This document shows positions 22,828-34,029 of a DNA stretch of 64,000 bases, piece after piece; positions within the stretch are counted from its first letter, which is position 1, and every line of letters starts with the position of its first letter. The stretch comes from Schistocerca nitens. Taxonomy: Eukaryota > Arthropoda > Insecta > Orthoptera > Acrididae. The notes below the pieces were generated by a model that did not search any database, was not told the origin of the DNA, and worked only from the letters and a program-made list of their open reading frames with translations. The position numbers and the translations under genes were made by a program. The stretch spans positions 704,306,720 to 704,370,719 of the forward strand of contig NC_064614.1 in the NCBI RefSeq assembly GCF_023898315.1. The letters are read 5' to 3'.

Positions 22828-23963
22828 CATTGACGTGACAAAAGTCACGGTATACCTGCTAATATTCTTTCAGTCTTGCTTTTTCCAGGCATAGTGCAAC
22901 AGCTCGACGTGGGACGGACTCAACAAGTCGTTGGAAGTCTCCAGCAGAAATATTGAGCCATGTTGCCTCTATAGTTGTCCATGATTGCGTTGCCGATGCA
23001 AGATTTTGTGACCTCTCGATTATGTCCCATAAATATTCGATGGCATTCATGTCGGGTGATGTGAGTGGCCAAATCATTAGCACGAATTGTCCAGAATGTT
23101 CTTCAAGCCAATCCCAAACAATTGTGACATGGCACATTGTTATCCATAAAAAATGCCATCGTTGTTTGGTAACATGAAATCCATGAATGGTTGGAAATGG
23201 TCTCCAAGTATACGAACATAACTGAGGACCTACTCCATTCCATGTAAACACAGCCCACGCCATTATGGAGTCACCATCAGCTTGTGCAGTGACTTTGACA
23301 ACTTATGTCCATGGATTCGTGGGATGTGCGCCACACTCGAATCCTCCAACCAGCTCTTGCCAACTGAATTCGGAACTCCTCTGACCAGGCCACGGTTTCC
23401 CAGTAGTCTAGGGTCCAACTAATACTGTTACGAACCCAGGAGAGGCGCTGCAGGCGATGTCGTGCTGTTAACAAAGGCATAGCCATAGCCCATTAACGCC
23501 AGATTTCGCCGCAATGCTCTAACGTATACGATCGTCGTAATTCCCTCATTGATTTCTGCGGTTGTTTGGCGCAGTGTTGTTTGTCTGTTAGCACTGGGAA
23601 TTCTAAGCAAACGCCACTGCTCTCAGTCGTAAACTGAAGGCGGTCGGCCATTACGTTGTCCGTGGTGAAAGGTAATGCCTGAAATTTTGGTATTCTCGGC
23701 ACACTCTTGACGCTGTGGATCTCGGAATATTGAATTCCCTAGCGATTTCCGAAATGGAAAGTTCCATAGCGTAACTTCGTTTACCATTCCGCGTTGAAAG
23801 CGTCAATTGCAGTCGTGCGGCCATAAACACGTCGGTAACCTTTTCACGTGACTCACCTGAGCAAAAATGACAGCTCCGCCAATGCCCTGCCATTTCATAC
23901 CTTGTGTACTCGATACTACCGCCATCTGTATGTGTGCTTATCGCTATCCCTGTCACCTCATTG
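22828..23963 (-). mobile_element. Tc1-like transposon, complete ends
   Basis: The left end is CATTGACGTGACAAAAGTCA after TA at 22826-22827. The right end, read inward from the minus strand, is CAATGAGGTGACAGGGATAG before TA at 23964-23965. At 1136 bp the size fits a Tc1-like element. Transposase remnants occupy the minus strand. Confidence 0.85.
22859..23956 (-). pseudogene. Tc1-like transposase pseudogene (DD34E)
   Basis: The N-terminal helix-turn-helix is readable at 23651-23956 (SISEIAREFNIPRSTASRVC). The first catalytic region appears as AWSEEFRIQLARAG, where the usual SDE is SEE. The second is readable only in another frame (FMDNNVPCH). The C-terminal part at 22859-23263 carries the glutamate motif SPDMNAIEYLWDIIE and ends with LVESVPRRAVALCLEKA. 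At least four frame changes separate these blocks. Confidence 0.85.
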
Positions 23964-23965
23964 TA

Positions 23966-24079
23966 TGTAAAATAATGACTCCGCCTCCCCGGTTTAATGT
24001 TCCTTTGGTGTTAATGCAATATTAAGAATGTTCAGCTAAGTCATCCGCTATGCTTTTCAAAAAGCCACAGACGATAGCT
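23966..24079. other. Short unassigned spacer
   Basis: Nothing recognised between the Tc1-like element and the LINE scrap. Confidence 0.4.
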
Positions 24080-24215
24080 TATCAAATCATTGTGTGTAGC
24101 AACGGTCCTATTACGCTGACCTGAGGCACACACGATATTACTTTCGCTTCCGCACTGGAGAACGACATACTGAATTGTCTTCTAACATGTTGTCAAGACA
24201 GTCACATAAATTTTT
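24080..24215 (-). pseudogene. Non-LTR reverse transcriptase scrap
   Basis: At nucleotide level GTAGCAACGGTCCTATTACG through GAGAACGACATACTGA aligns with 3403-3490 of the retrotransposon at 1467-4502 (AATAGCAACGGTCCTATGAC through GAGAATGACATGCTG). It is the region just upstream of the FADD box. The fragment is small and decayed. Confidence 0.65.
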
Positions 24216-24259
24216 CCTTATTTCGTAATTACGTATTTTATTTACTTGATGGCAGTGCA

Positions 24260-24457
24260 AATGAGTCAAATGGCTCTGAGCACTATGGGACTTAACTTCT
24301 GAGGTCATCAGTCCCCTAGAACTTAGAACTACTTAAACCTAACTAACCTAAGGACATCACACACATCCATGCCCGAGGCAGGATTCGAACCTGCGACCGT
24401 CGCGGTCGCGCGGTTCCAGATTGTAGCGCCTAGAACCGCTCGGCCACTCTGGCCGGG
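24260..24457 (-). mobile_element. tRNA-derived SINE (family A), full length
   Basis: Bounded by the 12-bp repeat GATGGCAGTGCA at 24248-24259 and 24458-24469. The minus strand shows the GGCCGAGCGG head, box B and the standard 3' end. The 3' terminus is slightly altered (ATGAGTCAAATGG). Confidence 0.95.
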
Positions 24458-24469
24458 GATGGCAGTGCA

Positions 24470-25040
24470 GAATAGTTAGTTAGACATTTCCGGAATCAAA
24501 GAATACGACATTCACTTGGTCTGCCCCATCTACGGTCTTCTGGAACAAAGTGAGTTTGGTTTGAAATCGCTACCTCGTTGTAAAAGAAGCGTGAGTGCTT
24601 GCATTACAACATGGCCTGTTAGTGCGCGACTGGCTTTCGCCGTATAACTGTGTCCTTATGCGAAACAACTTTCGAAAATAGATCAGCTCAGTGGCAGGCA
24701 CGAGCAACACATTTAGCGATGCGTCAGTTCGCTTCTCAGGAAGGCTAACAACACATCGGGGTTCCTACTCAGCTCATGGAATACAACAGCTAGAAATGTT
24801 TTCGGGCGTGGAAGGAACCAATATACACACTTCTATAGACTCCAACGGCACCTACTTTGCAGGCGACCGTCAATAATTGAACGTACTTGTTAAGGAAACA
24901 AATTTTCGAGGATAATTTAATTTTTTTAATGTGAGACCTCGTAACATAATATTTCCTGTCACAGCGCAAGATGCTGTATTTAGTAAACTGCTAGTCCTCT
25001 ACCACAGAGACTATCGATTTTGTTGAAACTTGTCACCGTG
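24470..25040. other. No recognisable gene
   Basis: Nothing identified. Open frames are short. Confidence 0.4.
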
Positions 25041-25214
25041 TTGAACTCCGTTGTTTTTGTTGTTATTGTTTTCAGTTTGAATACTGATCTGATGCAGTTC
25101 TTCAAGCTAGTCTATCATCCCCCATTTTCTTCGTATCTGCGTAACTACAGCACCCAACGTCAACAATCTTGTTGTTTTGATGCTACTGTCTCCCTCTACA
25201 AATCCCCCTTCCCG

Positions 25215-25215
<1 letters not shown>

Positions 25216-25260
<45 letters not shown>
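25216..25260. repeat. CA dinucleotide microsatellite, about 22 units
   Basis: Uninterrupted CACACA tract inside the LINE fragment. Confidence 0.97.
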
Positions 25261-25263
<3 letters not shown>

Positions 25264-25278
25264 TTAACTAACACTATG

Positions 25279-25498
25279 GTTCAAAAATGGTTCAAATGGC
25301 TCTGAGCACTATGGGACTTAACATCTATGGTCATCAGTCCCCTAGAACTTAGAACTACTTAAACCTAACTAACCTAAGGACATCACACAACACCCAGTCA
25401 TCACGAGGCAGAGAAAATCCCTGACCCCGCCGGGAATCGAACCCGGGAACCCGGGCGTGGGAAGCGAGAACGCTACCGCACGACCACGAGATGCGGGC
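25279..25498 (-). mobile_element. tRNA-derived SINE (family B, alternative head)
   Basis: The 13-bp repeat AACTAACACTATG flanks it at 25266-25278 and 25499-25511. The 3' half is the family A body, but the 5' half is a different tRNA-like head (minus strand: CTCGTGGTCGTGCGGTAGC, then GGGTTCGATTCCCGGCGG, then GGTCAGGGATTTTCTC). A near-identical copy on the plus strand is at 63787-63986. Confidence 0.95.
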
Positions 25499-25946
25499 AA
25501 CTAACACTATGAGCCCTATCAATCTATCTCTTCCTTTAGTCAGGTTGAAGTTGTTTTTCTTTTCCGATTCGATCCTGTACTCCTTCTCTTCCGATGCTGT
25601 ACTCTTTAGTTCCCCGATCTACGCGTACATTCTGCATCGTTTTTCTGTAGCGCCGTATTTAAAAAGCTCCATTATCTTCCTGTCTCTGTTGTTTACCGGC
25701 CACAAATTTATATTAGATATTAACATACTTCTCTTTTTCAGAAAATTTTTTGTAGCCATTACCTGTCTGCATTTTATATCGTCTTTACTTCTTGCGTCGC
25801 CAGTTACTTTGCTGCAAAAATCGGAAAACTTGTCTATTAATTTTTATGTCTTTTTCCCTAATTTAATTCACTCGCCATCGCCTGATTTAAATCCACTACA
25901 CTCCATTATCCAGGTTTTACTTTTGTTGATGGTCATCGTAACATGA

Positions 25947-26719
25947 TCGATTCATATAACTGTAGTCTAGTTTCTGTAGAAGTTGTAGATAACCTTTCGC
26001 TCCCATTATTTTGTCCTTGATAACTTAACAACTGCAATTTACCTCCACAAAACAGTCGTGTGCAAATACGGTATGGCAATAGTTCGTTAGTAATCTGAGT
26101 ATTACGGTTCTATACTGTTGTGGTAATATAATCTTTGTTGGTTCTTACAAATGAATTATCGGTCTTCGAAAAGAATTCCGAGATTCTACAACAAGAAATC
26201 CGTAGCCATAAGCAGCACTCCAGTCCCCACTTTTCTGTTTTGGAACGGCATTAGCATAGTCCTAAGAGCGTTGAAACTTTATTAGTGGGGACTATTTATT
26301 TACGATTCATACAAAATAGATACATGGTTCACAGCTTCACTGTCCTTTAAAGTAGCTGTCAGAATTGCGTGTAACCATTCTATATGCGACCATCCATTTT
26401 CCTGCAAAGTGGTTGATGGGCTCTGCACAGAAAGTGTCGCCGGTTCTTTTCCAAACCTGGTTGCAGATTATACACCAAAAATCAACAGAAATACGGCGAA
26501 TTAACGGTCGTCCGTTGGGGAACAGTATGTGTTGCGATAACACCATCGCAATCGCACACCAGGAAAAAAAAAAACATAACTTTCACATTGCTGAGGTTCT
26601 GATGAAATTTTCCGACGTCGTCATGACACGTAATGACGTCATTAGTTTTATTTGCATTTCAGTTGTGACTTTTGATTTGACTAGTGCTTTATCCAGCGCT
26701 TGATGCGGCTTAAGAAAGC
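25947..26719. other. No clear gene; possible mariner C-terminal scrap
   Basis: The minus-strand frame 26337-26546 ends TRNSDSYFKGQ, faintly like the C-terminal GDYFEGD seen in some mariner transposases. No catalytic motif supports it, so I do not call it. Confidence 0.3.
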
Positions 26720-26878
26720 AAAAATGTTCAAATGTATGTGAAACCTTATGGGACTTACCTGCTAAGGTCATCAGTCCATAAGCTTACACACTACTTAACC
26801 TAAATTATCCTAAGGACGGACACACACACCCATGCCCGAGGGAGGACTTGAACCTCCGCCGGGACCAGCCGCACAGCG
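26720..26878 (-). mobile_element. SINE (family C), 5' truncated
   Basis: The 9-bp repeat TAAGAAAGC lies at 26711-26719 and 26879-26887. The minus strand starts inside the tRNA head (CTGTGCGGCTGGTCCCGGCG) and runs to the family C 3' end. Compared with 12566-12768 it lacks the first ~45 bp, including box A. Truncation plus an intact duplication implies incomplete reverse transcription on insertion. Confidence 0.88.
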
Positions 26879-26887
26879 TAAGAAAGC

Positions 26888-27539
26888 CTCTCCTCGCATA
26901 GCATTGCAGATGGACACAAGCAGCGTCGTATCACAACCATTTTCATGCTTCCGTCAAATCATGAGGAATCCATCGTCGTGGGATTTTTCTCATGCTCAGG
27001 TGTTGCTTCAGAATGAAAAGCACAATCGTATGCACTAGTTCTGTATCTCGGGCCATCTTACGATGCGTTTGGCGTCGGCCCTTGTCCAGTAATGTGGGAA
27101 GAGCAGACACTTTTTCTTCACTGGCAAAGGTGCGAGCCGGTCAATGAATGCCTGCCACGTTTTACCGTGCCTCGTTGACAGCTTTTAGATCCACCTCGCT
27201 AGGGTTCTGTAAAGGCAATGCAGATTTTCCGCTGTCCTCTTCAACACTTTGATGACACTATCGTGCTATACGTCCTCTGTTGCATTCAACTTCTGTCAAA
27301 CTCGGCCCTTCTTTGTTTCGAAAATGTGACTGCACGAGATTTTGACCGTCCATGCGGGTGATGTGTGAAGGGAGAGCCCATTTGCTCTGAGGTGAAACAG
27401 GTGTATATCACTAACGAGCGATATAAGCGCGTATCTTTGGCAGTGTTGCGAAGCTCCAAACTTCGTAGTCACGTGAGGTACCAAAGATAAACTGCTGCTC
27501 TAAGGAGCCAATCTTGCAGATAATCAGTACATGTCTCAA
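26888..27539. other. No recognisable gene
   Basis: Nothing identified. Confidence 0.4.
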
Positions 27540-28018
27540 ACTTGCTGGCTGCTTTGATCTGTGTGTCAGGTCGGGATTCTAACCCGGAGCCTTGCCTTTC
27601 AAGCGCAGTGCTCATACCGTCTGAGTTCTCCGGATACAACTCGCAGCTCTCCCTCACAGCTTTACTTCCGCCAGTACATCAACTCCGACGTTATAAATTC
27701 CACAGAAGTTCTCCTGCGTACATTACTGGACTAGCTCTCCTGGAAGAAAGGATATTGCGGATAAGCAATACCATAGGCTGTGGCTGAGCCATTTTCCTGC
27801 AATATCCTTCCTTCCGGGAGTGCTAGTCGAGCGAAGTATGCAGGAGACGCTAGTCGAGCGAAGTATGCAGGAGACGTTTGGATGGTGGGCAGCACGGAAG
27901 CTGTGGGGGCGGATCGTGAGCCCTACCCAGTAGTTCACTCGGTAAGAGCGCTGCCTGTGAAAAACAAGATTCCGATTTCGAATATCAGTCCGGAAAGTAG
28001 TTTTAATCGGACAGGAAG
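27540..28018. mobile_element. Degenerate inverted dimer of a tRNA-like element
   Basis: The left arm on the minus strand has box B-like GGTTAGAATCCCGACC and continues to CAGCTTTACTTCCGCCAGTA. The right arm on the plus strand reads CAGTAGTTCACTCGGTAAGA and ends AGTTTTAATCGGACAGGAAG. The centre contains its own inverted pair, GGAAGAAAGGATATTGCGG and CCTGCAATATCCTTCCTTCC. The plan matches the far better preserved palindrome at 52951-53332 (AGTTTTAATCTGCCAGGAAG at its right end). This is the same family, older and carrying a longer central segment. Confidence 0.65.
27822..27875 (+). repeat. Perfect 27-bp tandem duplication
   Basis: GCTAGTCGAGCGAAGTATGC begins both units (27822-27848 and 27849-27875), which are identical. 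It is a recent event inside an old element. Confidence 0.95.
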
Positions 28019-29479
28019 ATCCAGACCAGCACAAACTGGGGTACCTGTCCCGGAAGGCAATTTCAGGGGGCACCAACGCCAAATTCATATTCTTGAAGAA
28101 AAAGACCTTGTTTCACAACGCGCCCAGCAACTATCGATTATCCATATGATTTTGAGACGCATCGCTGATGTTTTTGAACATTCTAATTGATCTTTGAACT
28201 AATCGTAAGTTGATTTTTGAATGCATACCTAGGCGTACGCGGTCTCTATGCCAGCGAAATCCCCGTCGCATCTACAAATAAAAATAAATAAATAAAACTT
28301 TCCCGTGAGCAAAAGGGGACGGGGCTACACGAGTTGAGCCGAATAAACAGAACGGGTGAATGCCAATCGCTGTTTATGTGGTTGACTAGGTGTACTAATG
28401 ATCAGCGTTGTTTTAATTATTAGTGAAATGCGTAGATTCAGACTACCAGAGTGGAAATAAACGACTAAACGGAATAACAGATAAGAACGATTACACACTA
28501 ATCTTCTTAGTGTAACCAAGAAAATGAAATTGTGACAGATGGCTAGACTACCGAGGACCAGTTGTACAGCCCACAGATAGCAGTCTTTTAAAAGTTCTAT
28601 TCTCGGAATAGCGCGGAAAAGCGCTTTGTACGAGCACGTAATAACGCCTAACAGGAGAATGAACGCTGAATAACTAAACTGGTGATTCTGGCACGGTTAG
28701 TGAAGTTACTCAGAGAATAAGTTTTGACTATGGCAGGAATAGTTACGGAATTAGTGATGACAAGATTGTGTGTTAGAATGAGGAAGGAGAAGAAATGGCA
28801 ACATCACACAAATTATATGGAAGAATAAGACTATTCCAAATTTATATAAAAACTACGTACTACTACTTTTCGATTTCATGCTTGAGAAACGGGAGCGTAT
28901 GAATGAAATGTGAAACTACTTCCTAACATAAAACTTTGTGCTCGTAGTAGACCTAACAGACATTTGATCTTAGTACTTCATGAATTATATTCTGTTGTGT
29001 TATTTATGTAAATGAGGTTGATAAAAATAACCATTTGTGCCAAAACAGTCTCGCTTATTTGGCGGGTGTTACAATCGCTGCAATATTAGAAAGACCTGTT
29101 TCGCTTTATGTAGCACACAGTGACAAAATATACGTAATCAAATCGAGAAACCGCACCATTCTTGGGTACTATTCGTGTTAACAACTTTTTCAGTGTTAGA
29201 CAACGCAGAACGTTTCACGAACTTTGATGAGATGATAGATTCTTTCGCAGAAAGGAAAGCATGCCGAGTAAAGCTGTAACAAGTGTAGAGAGCAGAAAAT
29301 GTTGGGACGTAAGGACTGAAGAAATGTGTACGGTCCTGCTTGTCTCTTGTCTTTACTGATTTTATATTTCGTGTATTTAATTTTATGTCACACAAAAGAG
29401 AAACTTATTAGCTAATAGGCATTAAAGAGCGCAATTTTCTGAAGAGTTCTTATTCTCCAAGTTACAAGACGGGCTAGAG
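28019..29479. other. No recognisable gene
   Basis: AT-rich, with an AAATAAATAAAT stretch near 28276. The minus-strand frame 29138-29395 has no recognised family. Confidence 0.4.
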
Positions 29480-29915
29480 GTGTCCTACTGCTAATAACGG
29501 TTCGCAACAGTTCGTGTTGACACGTCTGGGCTCTCAAGCCCTCTTATCTGTCCTGTGCTAGCTATACGATCCGTCACTGCTGCCCTTACAATACGACGAT
29601 CCTGGCGGGTGTCTGTGCTGCGTGAAGTCCGGAACATAGTCTGCTAGTGTGAAATTGTTCAAATGACTACTGACTCCAGCATCGCTGCACAACGGACGCG
29701 GTACGCCGAACTTGGTTGGTAGCTCTGTGAGAGGAGCATCCCACCAATCGGAAAGTCACAATTTGACCACTTTCAAACTCGCTCAGTTGGCTGTAGGAAG
29801 CACGAGCTCGTCACTGTGACATGGTAGCCTGTGCTTCTTACCACGTTTGCACCACACCGAGCTTTCTGGCTGTGAGCATGTCTCTCTGGTAGCTATGCCA
29901 TTATGCTATCTATTG
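29480..29915 (-). pseudogene. Tc1-like transposon fragment
   Basis: Sequence such as CTTACAATACGACGATCCTG and GAGCTTTCTGGCTGTGAGCA resembles, from memory, the N-terminal half of an orthopteran Tc1-like family read from the opposite strand. No catalytic motif lies in the fragment and no terminus was located, so this assignment is weak. Confidence 0.35.
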
Positions 29916-29994
29916 GCGGACGTCGTTGAAACCACTATCATCTACTGTTTCCCAGGCAGCATATGCCATCTGCCGTCATAGGATCACAATAGAA

Positions 29995-30947
29995 CTTCTC
30001 TTCCCAGTTGTGGTATATGTTGTTGTTGTGGTCTTCAGTCCTGAGACTGGTTTGATGCAGCTCTCCATGCTACTCTATCCTGTGCAAGCTTCTTCATCTC
30101 CCAGTACGTACTGCAGCCTACATCCTTCTGAATCTCCTAAGTGTATCCGTCTCTTGGTCTCCCTCTACGATTTTTACCCTCCACGGTGCCCTCCAATACT
30201 AAATTGGTAATCCCTTGATGCCTCAGAACATGTCCTACCAACCGATCCCTTCTTCTAGTCAAGTTGTGCCACAAACTCCTCTTCTCCCCTATTCTATTCA
30301 GTACCTCCTCATTAGTTGTGTGATCTACCCATCTAATCTTCAGCATTCTTCTGTAGCACCACATTTCGAAAGCTTCTATTTTCTTCTTGTCCAAACTATT
30401 TATCGTCCACGCATCACTTCCATACATGGCTACACTCCATACAAATACTTTCAGAAATGACTTCCTGACATTTAAATCCATACTCGATGTTAACAAGTTT
30501 TTCTTCTTCAGAAACGCTTTCCTTGCCATTGTCAGTCTACATTTTATATCCTCTCTACTTCGACCATCATCAGTTATTTTGCTCCCCAAATAGCAAAACT
30601 CATTTACTACTTTAAGTGTCTCATTTCCTAATCTAATTCCCTCAGCATCATCCGACTTAATTTGACTACATTCCATTATCCTCGTTTTGCTTTTGTTGAT
30701 GTTCATTCTTATATCCCCCCTTCAAGACACGGTCCATTCCGTTCAACTGCTCTTCCAGGTCCTTTGCTGTCTCTGACGGAATTACAATGTCATCGGCGAA
30801 CCTTAAAGTTTTTATTTCTTGTCCATGGATTTTAATACCTACTCCGAATTTTTCTTTTGTTTCCTTTACTGCTTGCTCTATATGCGGTGTATTTGAGAAA
30901 GGATGCGTGGCTGCCGGGAAGCGTCGGCATTGCATTACTTTATTCAC
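29995..30947 (-). pseudogene. LINE reverse transcriptase, C-terminal part and 3' UTR (second family)
   Basis: Two minus-strand frames overlap by about 40 bp. The upstream one (30666-30947) contains the catalytic box as LRFADDIVI. It passes by a frameshift into 30137-30706, which has NINKSKTRIM, FCYLGSKITDDGRS, VRKSFLKVFVWSVAMYG, the MWCYRRMLKIRWVDH motif and HVLRHQGI. This layout (FADDI, KTK, YLGS, WxRRMLxIxW) typifies a common arthropod LINE family whose clade I will not name. The 3' end is CCTGAGACTGGTTTGATGCA on the plus strand followed by GTTGTTGTGG. The copy is 5' truncated at about 30947. Confidence 0.85.
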
Positions 30948-32106
30948 AGATCTAAGTCAGTGTATTATCATCGCTTAGTCGAACTTAGTGAAGTCATGTG
31001 ACAAATTAAGGCGATCCATTGCCATATTCCATGACTCATTAAGCATTAAAATCAACTGAGTATAAACGTAAACAATTAGTATTACGCAATTTATAATTTT
31101 GGCAGTTTTTTTGCATGTCGCCTAATAGTATGTATTGTAATACAGCTTACAAATATGTTTTGATTTCTGTGCAACTGAGGCGTGGAAAATGAAGGATAAT
31201 TTTAACGTTTGACTTGCGTGGGTTGATCCAGAGTTATTTCACGGAACGCATTAAAAAAGAAAGACAGCAGAACTGAAAATGCCATCGTTTGTGCCAAGTG
31301 CAGAGAGACAGAGAAGAAGAATCTCTGAAGATAACTGATGCTTTTCTTAGAGTGGTGTTTATTCTCGGTGCAGCAATGCCTCGCTTTATATTAGTTACTG
31401 ACGATGATGACAGTAATAAGAGATGACGTGGTGAAATATGCAGATGCATGACGGGCATCGTTTGTTAACAGCATGATCTTGTGTGGTGTGGGTACGCACG
31501 CTAGAAAAATAGGGACGTCGCGGCGTGCGAGCAGCAGGTGCATTATGCGCGAGCGGAGCTATGCATGAGATTCGGCGCGCCTGCGCCTGCACCTGCGAGG
31601 CGAGCGGTCACGTGGCTTTAGGCTCTCACGTGACTCCTGCCCCCCCCCCCCGCCCCCCCCACCCCCTCCATACTTGGGTGTTCCTGGCACCGCCCAACAA
31701 GCGGCACGCGGCCGCGCTTACTGGACTTCGCACTTGTGCCACCGCTGGCGTTTATAATCCCTCGCCTCGTTGTGTATGCGGCACCTAACGCAGATGGGCG
31801 TCCCTTGTTGAATACGTGAAGGGCATAGTCAGCTGCGTCTTTTTTATTCCAGGCCATTGTACCTCCAACTTCTTCTTTTAAGATCATCTTGCTGATTAGA
31901 AAACTCGATTTTTATTTAGTTTAACATTGTTAAAGTTGAAGAACTTAAGTTCGATGATGATATTCCCACTTTTTATAATAATACGTTTATTGTAGCCAAA
32001 TAGCCATACAAGTTCAAAGTACAATTATAATCACACACAAAATTATAAATTTTACATATTGTTGTTTACATAATCACTTATTGACCTGTCCTTTAAGTAC
32101 AGATTT
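30948..32106. other. No confirmed gene; includes a GC-rich patch
   Basis: 31500-31780 is CpG-rich with a C homopolymer block at 31640-31672. A minus-strand frame (31618-31887) opens MILKEEVGGTMAWNKKD, shortly after an acceptor-like TTTTCTAATCAG on that strand, but I do not recognise it. The rest is AT-rich and unassigned. Confidence 0.35.
31609..31632. promoter_or_regulatory. Pair of CACGTG E-boxes in a CpG-rich patch
   Basis: Palindromic CACGTG hexamers lie at 31609-31614 and 31627-31632, 18 bp start to start, with identical 3-bp-flanked context (GGTCACGTGGC, CTCACGTGAC). CACGTG is the bHLH-PAS/Myc-type E-box. Function is inferred only from sequence and the GC-rich setting. Confidence 0.3.
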
Positions 32107-32304
32107 GGCTGGTTCAAATGGCTCTGAGCACTATGGGACTCAACATCTTAGGTCATAAGTCCCCTAGAACTTAGAACTACTTAAACCTAACTAACCTAAG
32201 GACATCACACACACCCATGCCCGAGGCAGGATTCGAACCTGCGACCATAGCAGTCCCGCGGTTCCGGACTGCAGCGCCAGAACCGCTAGACCACCGCGGC
32301 CGGC
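32107..32304 (-). mobile_element. tRNA-derived SINE (family A), full length
   Basis: Flanked by TACAGATTT at 32098-32106 and 32305-32313. The head reads GCCGGCCGCGGTGGTCTAGC on the minus strand, and the 3' end carries an extra GGCTGG before the TTCAAATGG end. Confidence 0.95.
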
Positions 32305-32313
32305 TACAGATTT

Positions 32314-33829
32314 CTATATGGAAATGTTTGCACATTCGATGACACAGTTTACACTGACACATTACGTGTGGTTAAGGATATGAAGTTTTATTGCAAATAA
32401 GGTGGTAGAAACCATGGACTGCCATTCTGATGGTCACGAGTCTCATCTAAAAGTTTTCCTTTGTCTTTCTTAGGTCGGTCATGGCGCCTGTGCTGTAAAA
32501 CTCTGGAAGTATGTCTTCCCTTTTCTCCTCCAGTGTGTTTAATTATTTATTACCTTTGATTGTCCTCAGAAACTGCCCTCCGTTACTATTCTCCTCCTCC
32601 ATAATTTTGCTCTCCGCATTGTTCACGGTTCAGCACTGCAAAAGTTCACACTCCAAACGAAACATTCCACTAATCCTTTTCGTAGCTACTTACCCAAAGA
32701 TCTTCAGAAGTTTTTTTCTATGAAAACGATATATTTGGCGCAGCTCCTAGTTTTCAATAATAATAATAATAATAATCATATTTGTATAATGTAAGGGAAA
32801 GCTGTCCACAAACCAAAGATTGGGTTGGATACCACTTTGTTTTATATCATTCGTGCACACCAAGACGACTCGTGGCTCACGGGCTCTTGGTAGTAGCTGA
32901 ATCGATAGAAATCAAATTACATCAAAAGTTTTTGATTGCTTTCTGATAGTTGCCTACGTTAACTAGACATCATTGTGTTCAAGGCATCTAAAACTGCCCA
33001 ACCTAAGCTACACGCGGAGTTTACAATCGCTGAAACGTTGAACGTACTTGAGTTTGAAATCACGTATATAATGTTACGTACTTTAAAAATTATGTCGCCT
33101 GCTATCTAAAGTGGGTAGCTATCCGAAAGCATTCAACGTCTATTAACGTATGTTGGATTCTTTTGTTTCACTACTTCCATCAGTCATCTCGTGGAGAGTG
33201 GTGGCATTGTTCTTTCGAAAGCAGTAAGCCATTGACAGTCTCCCATTTGCCATCCTCCAATCTTTGAACTGATTTACGCAGCCAAAGAAAGAGATAGATA
33301 AAGAGAGAGAGAGGGGGGAGGGGGCGGGGGGGGGGGCGGAAACTACAGTTTAACCTAGAATCCGGACCCCAGTAACCCTACACATTTTTCACATTAACGC
33401 CACTGCGAAGGACACCGAGGACACATTAATAAACACTGATAGAGTAATATAATGTTGTTCTTATTACTGAAAACAAGTTTTCTGTAATAACGGCAATAGT
33501 AATGTTATTATTGAAAAAAGGTTAGCAATGAATGATTCAAAGAACAACTATATAGGCTCAGTTGCGCAGAAGTATCACGTTCATGCAATAGTTGGAGGTG
33601 AGTTTAGTCTAGAGAGTAAAGACTGAGAGGTCTAACGATTCGTTACAGGTCGAACGAGCAGTCTTGCGGAGTACTTCCGAACACTTTCTCCTGAAACATT
33701 GTGGATTTCTTTAATTTCTCCTCTTGTCAAACTACAGATTACACAGTTTAAAATATGATCCATAGTTGGAAGTTCACCGCTCTCCGAAAGCTGTCCTGAA
33801 CAATTAGTGCGACACCCTACACACTTTGG
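32314..33829. other. No recognisable gene; simple repeats
   Basis: Contains an AAT microsatellite at 32757-32776 and a G/A-rich tract at 33297-33340. No family signature is seen elsewhere. Confidence 0.4.
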
Positions 33830-34008
33830 GCCGAGCGGTTCTAGGCGCGTCAGTTTGGAACCGCGCGGCAGCTACGGTCGCAGGTTCGAATCCTGCCTTG
33901 GGCATGGATGTGTGTGATGTCCTTAGGTTAGTTAGGTTTAAGTAGTTCTAAGTTTTAGGGGACTGATGACCTCAGATGTTAAGTCCCATAGTGCTCAGAG
34001 CCATTTGA
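33830..34008 (+). mobile_element. tRNA-derived SINE (family A), slightly 5' truncated
   Basis: The 16-bp repeat ACCCTACACACTTTGG is at 33814-33829 and 34009-34024. The copy starts at GCCGAGCGG, missing the first ~12 bp of the head. The right duplication ends just four bases before the Tc1-like element at 34030. Confidence 0.93.
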
Positions 34009-34029
34009 ACCCTACACACTTTGGCAATA

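Larger units (their letters stand above)
25045..25940 (-). pseudogene. LINE 3' fragment, second family, interrupted by a CA repeat and a SINE
   Basis: The sequence parallels 29995-30700. The 3' terminal block (TTTTCAGTTTGAATACTGATC, then TGATGCAGTTCTTCAAGC) corresponds to CTTCAGTCCTGAGACTGGTT and TGATGCAGCTCTCCATGC. The downstream block 25511-25940 corresponds to the minus-strand C-terminal coding region of that copy. Frames are destroyed. The CA microsatellite at 25216-25260 and the SINE at 25279-25498 lie within it. Confidence 0.7.

Noticed and set aside
25491..25946. 151-codon plus-strand frame
   Set aside because: It is the antisense of a decayed LINE coding region on the minus strand.
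26337..26546. Possible mariner C-terminus (SYFKGQ)
   Set aside because: No catalytic aspartate motifs and no inverted repeats nearby.
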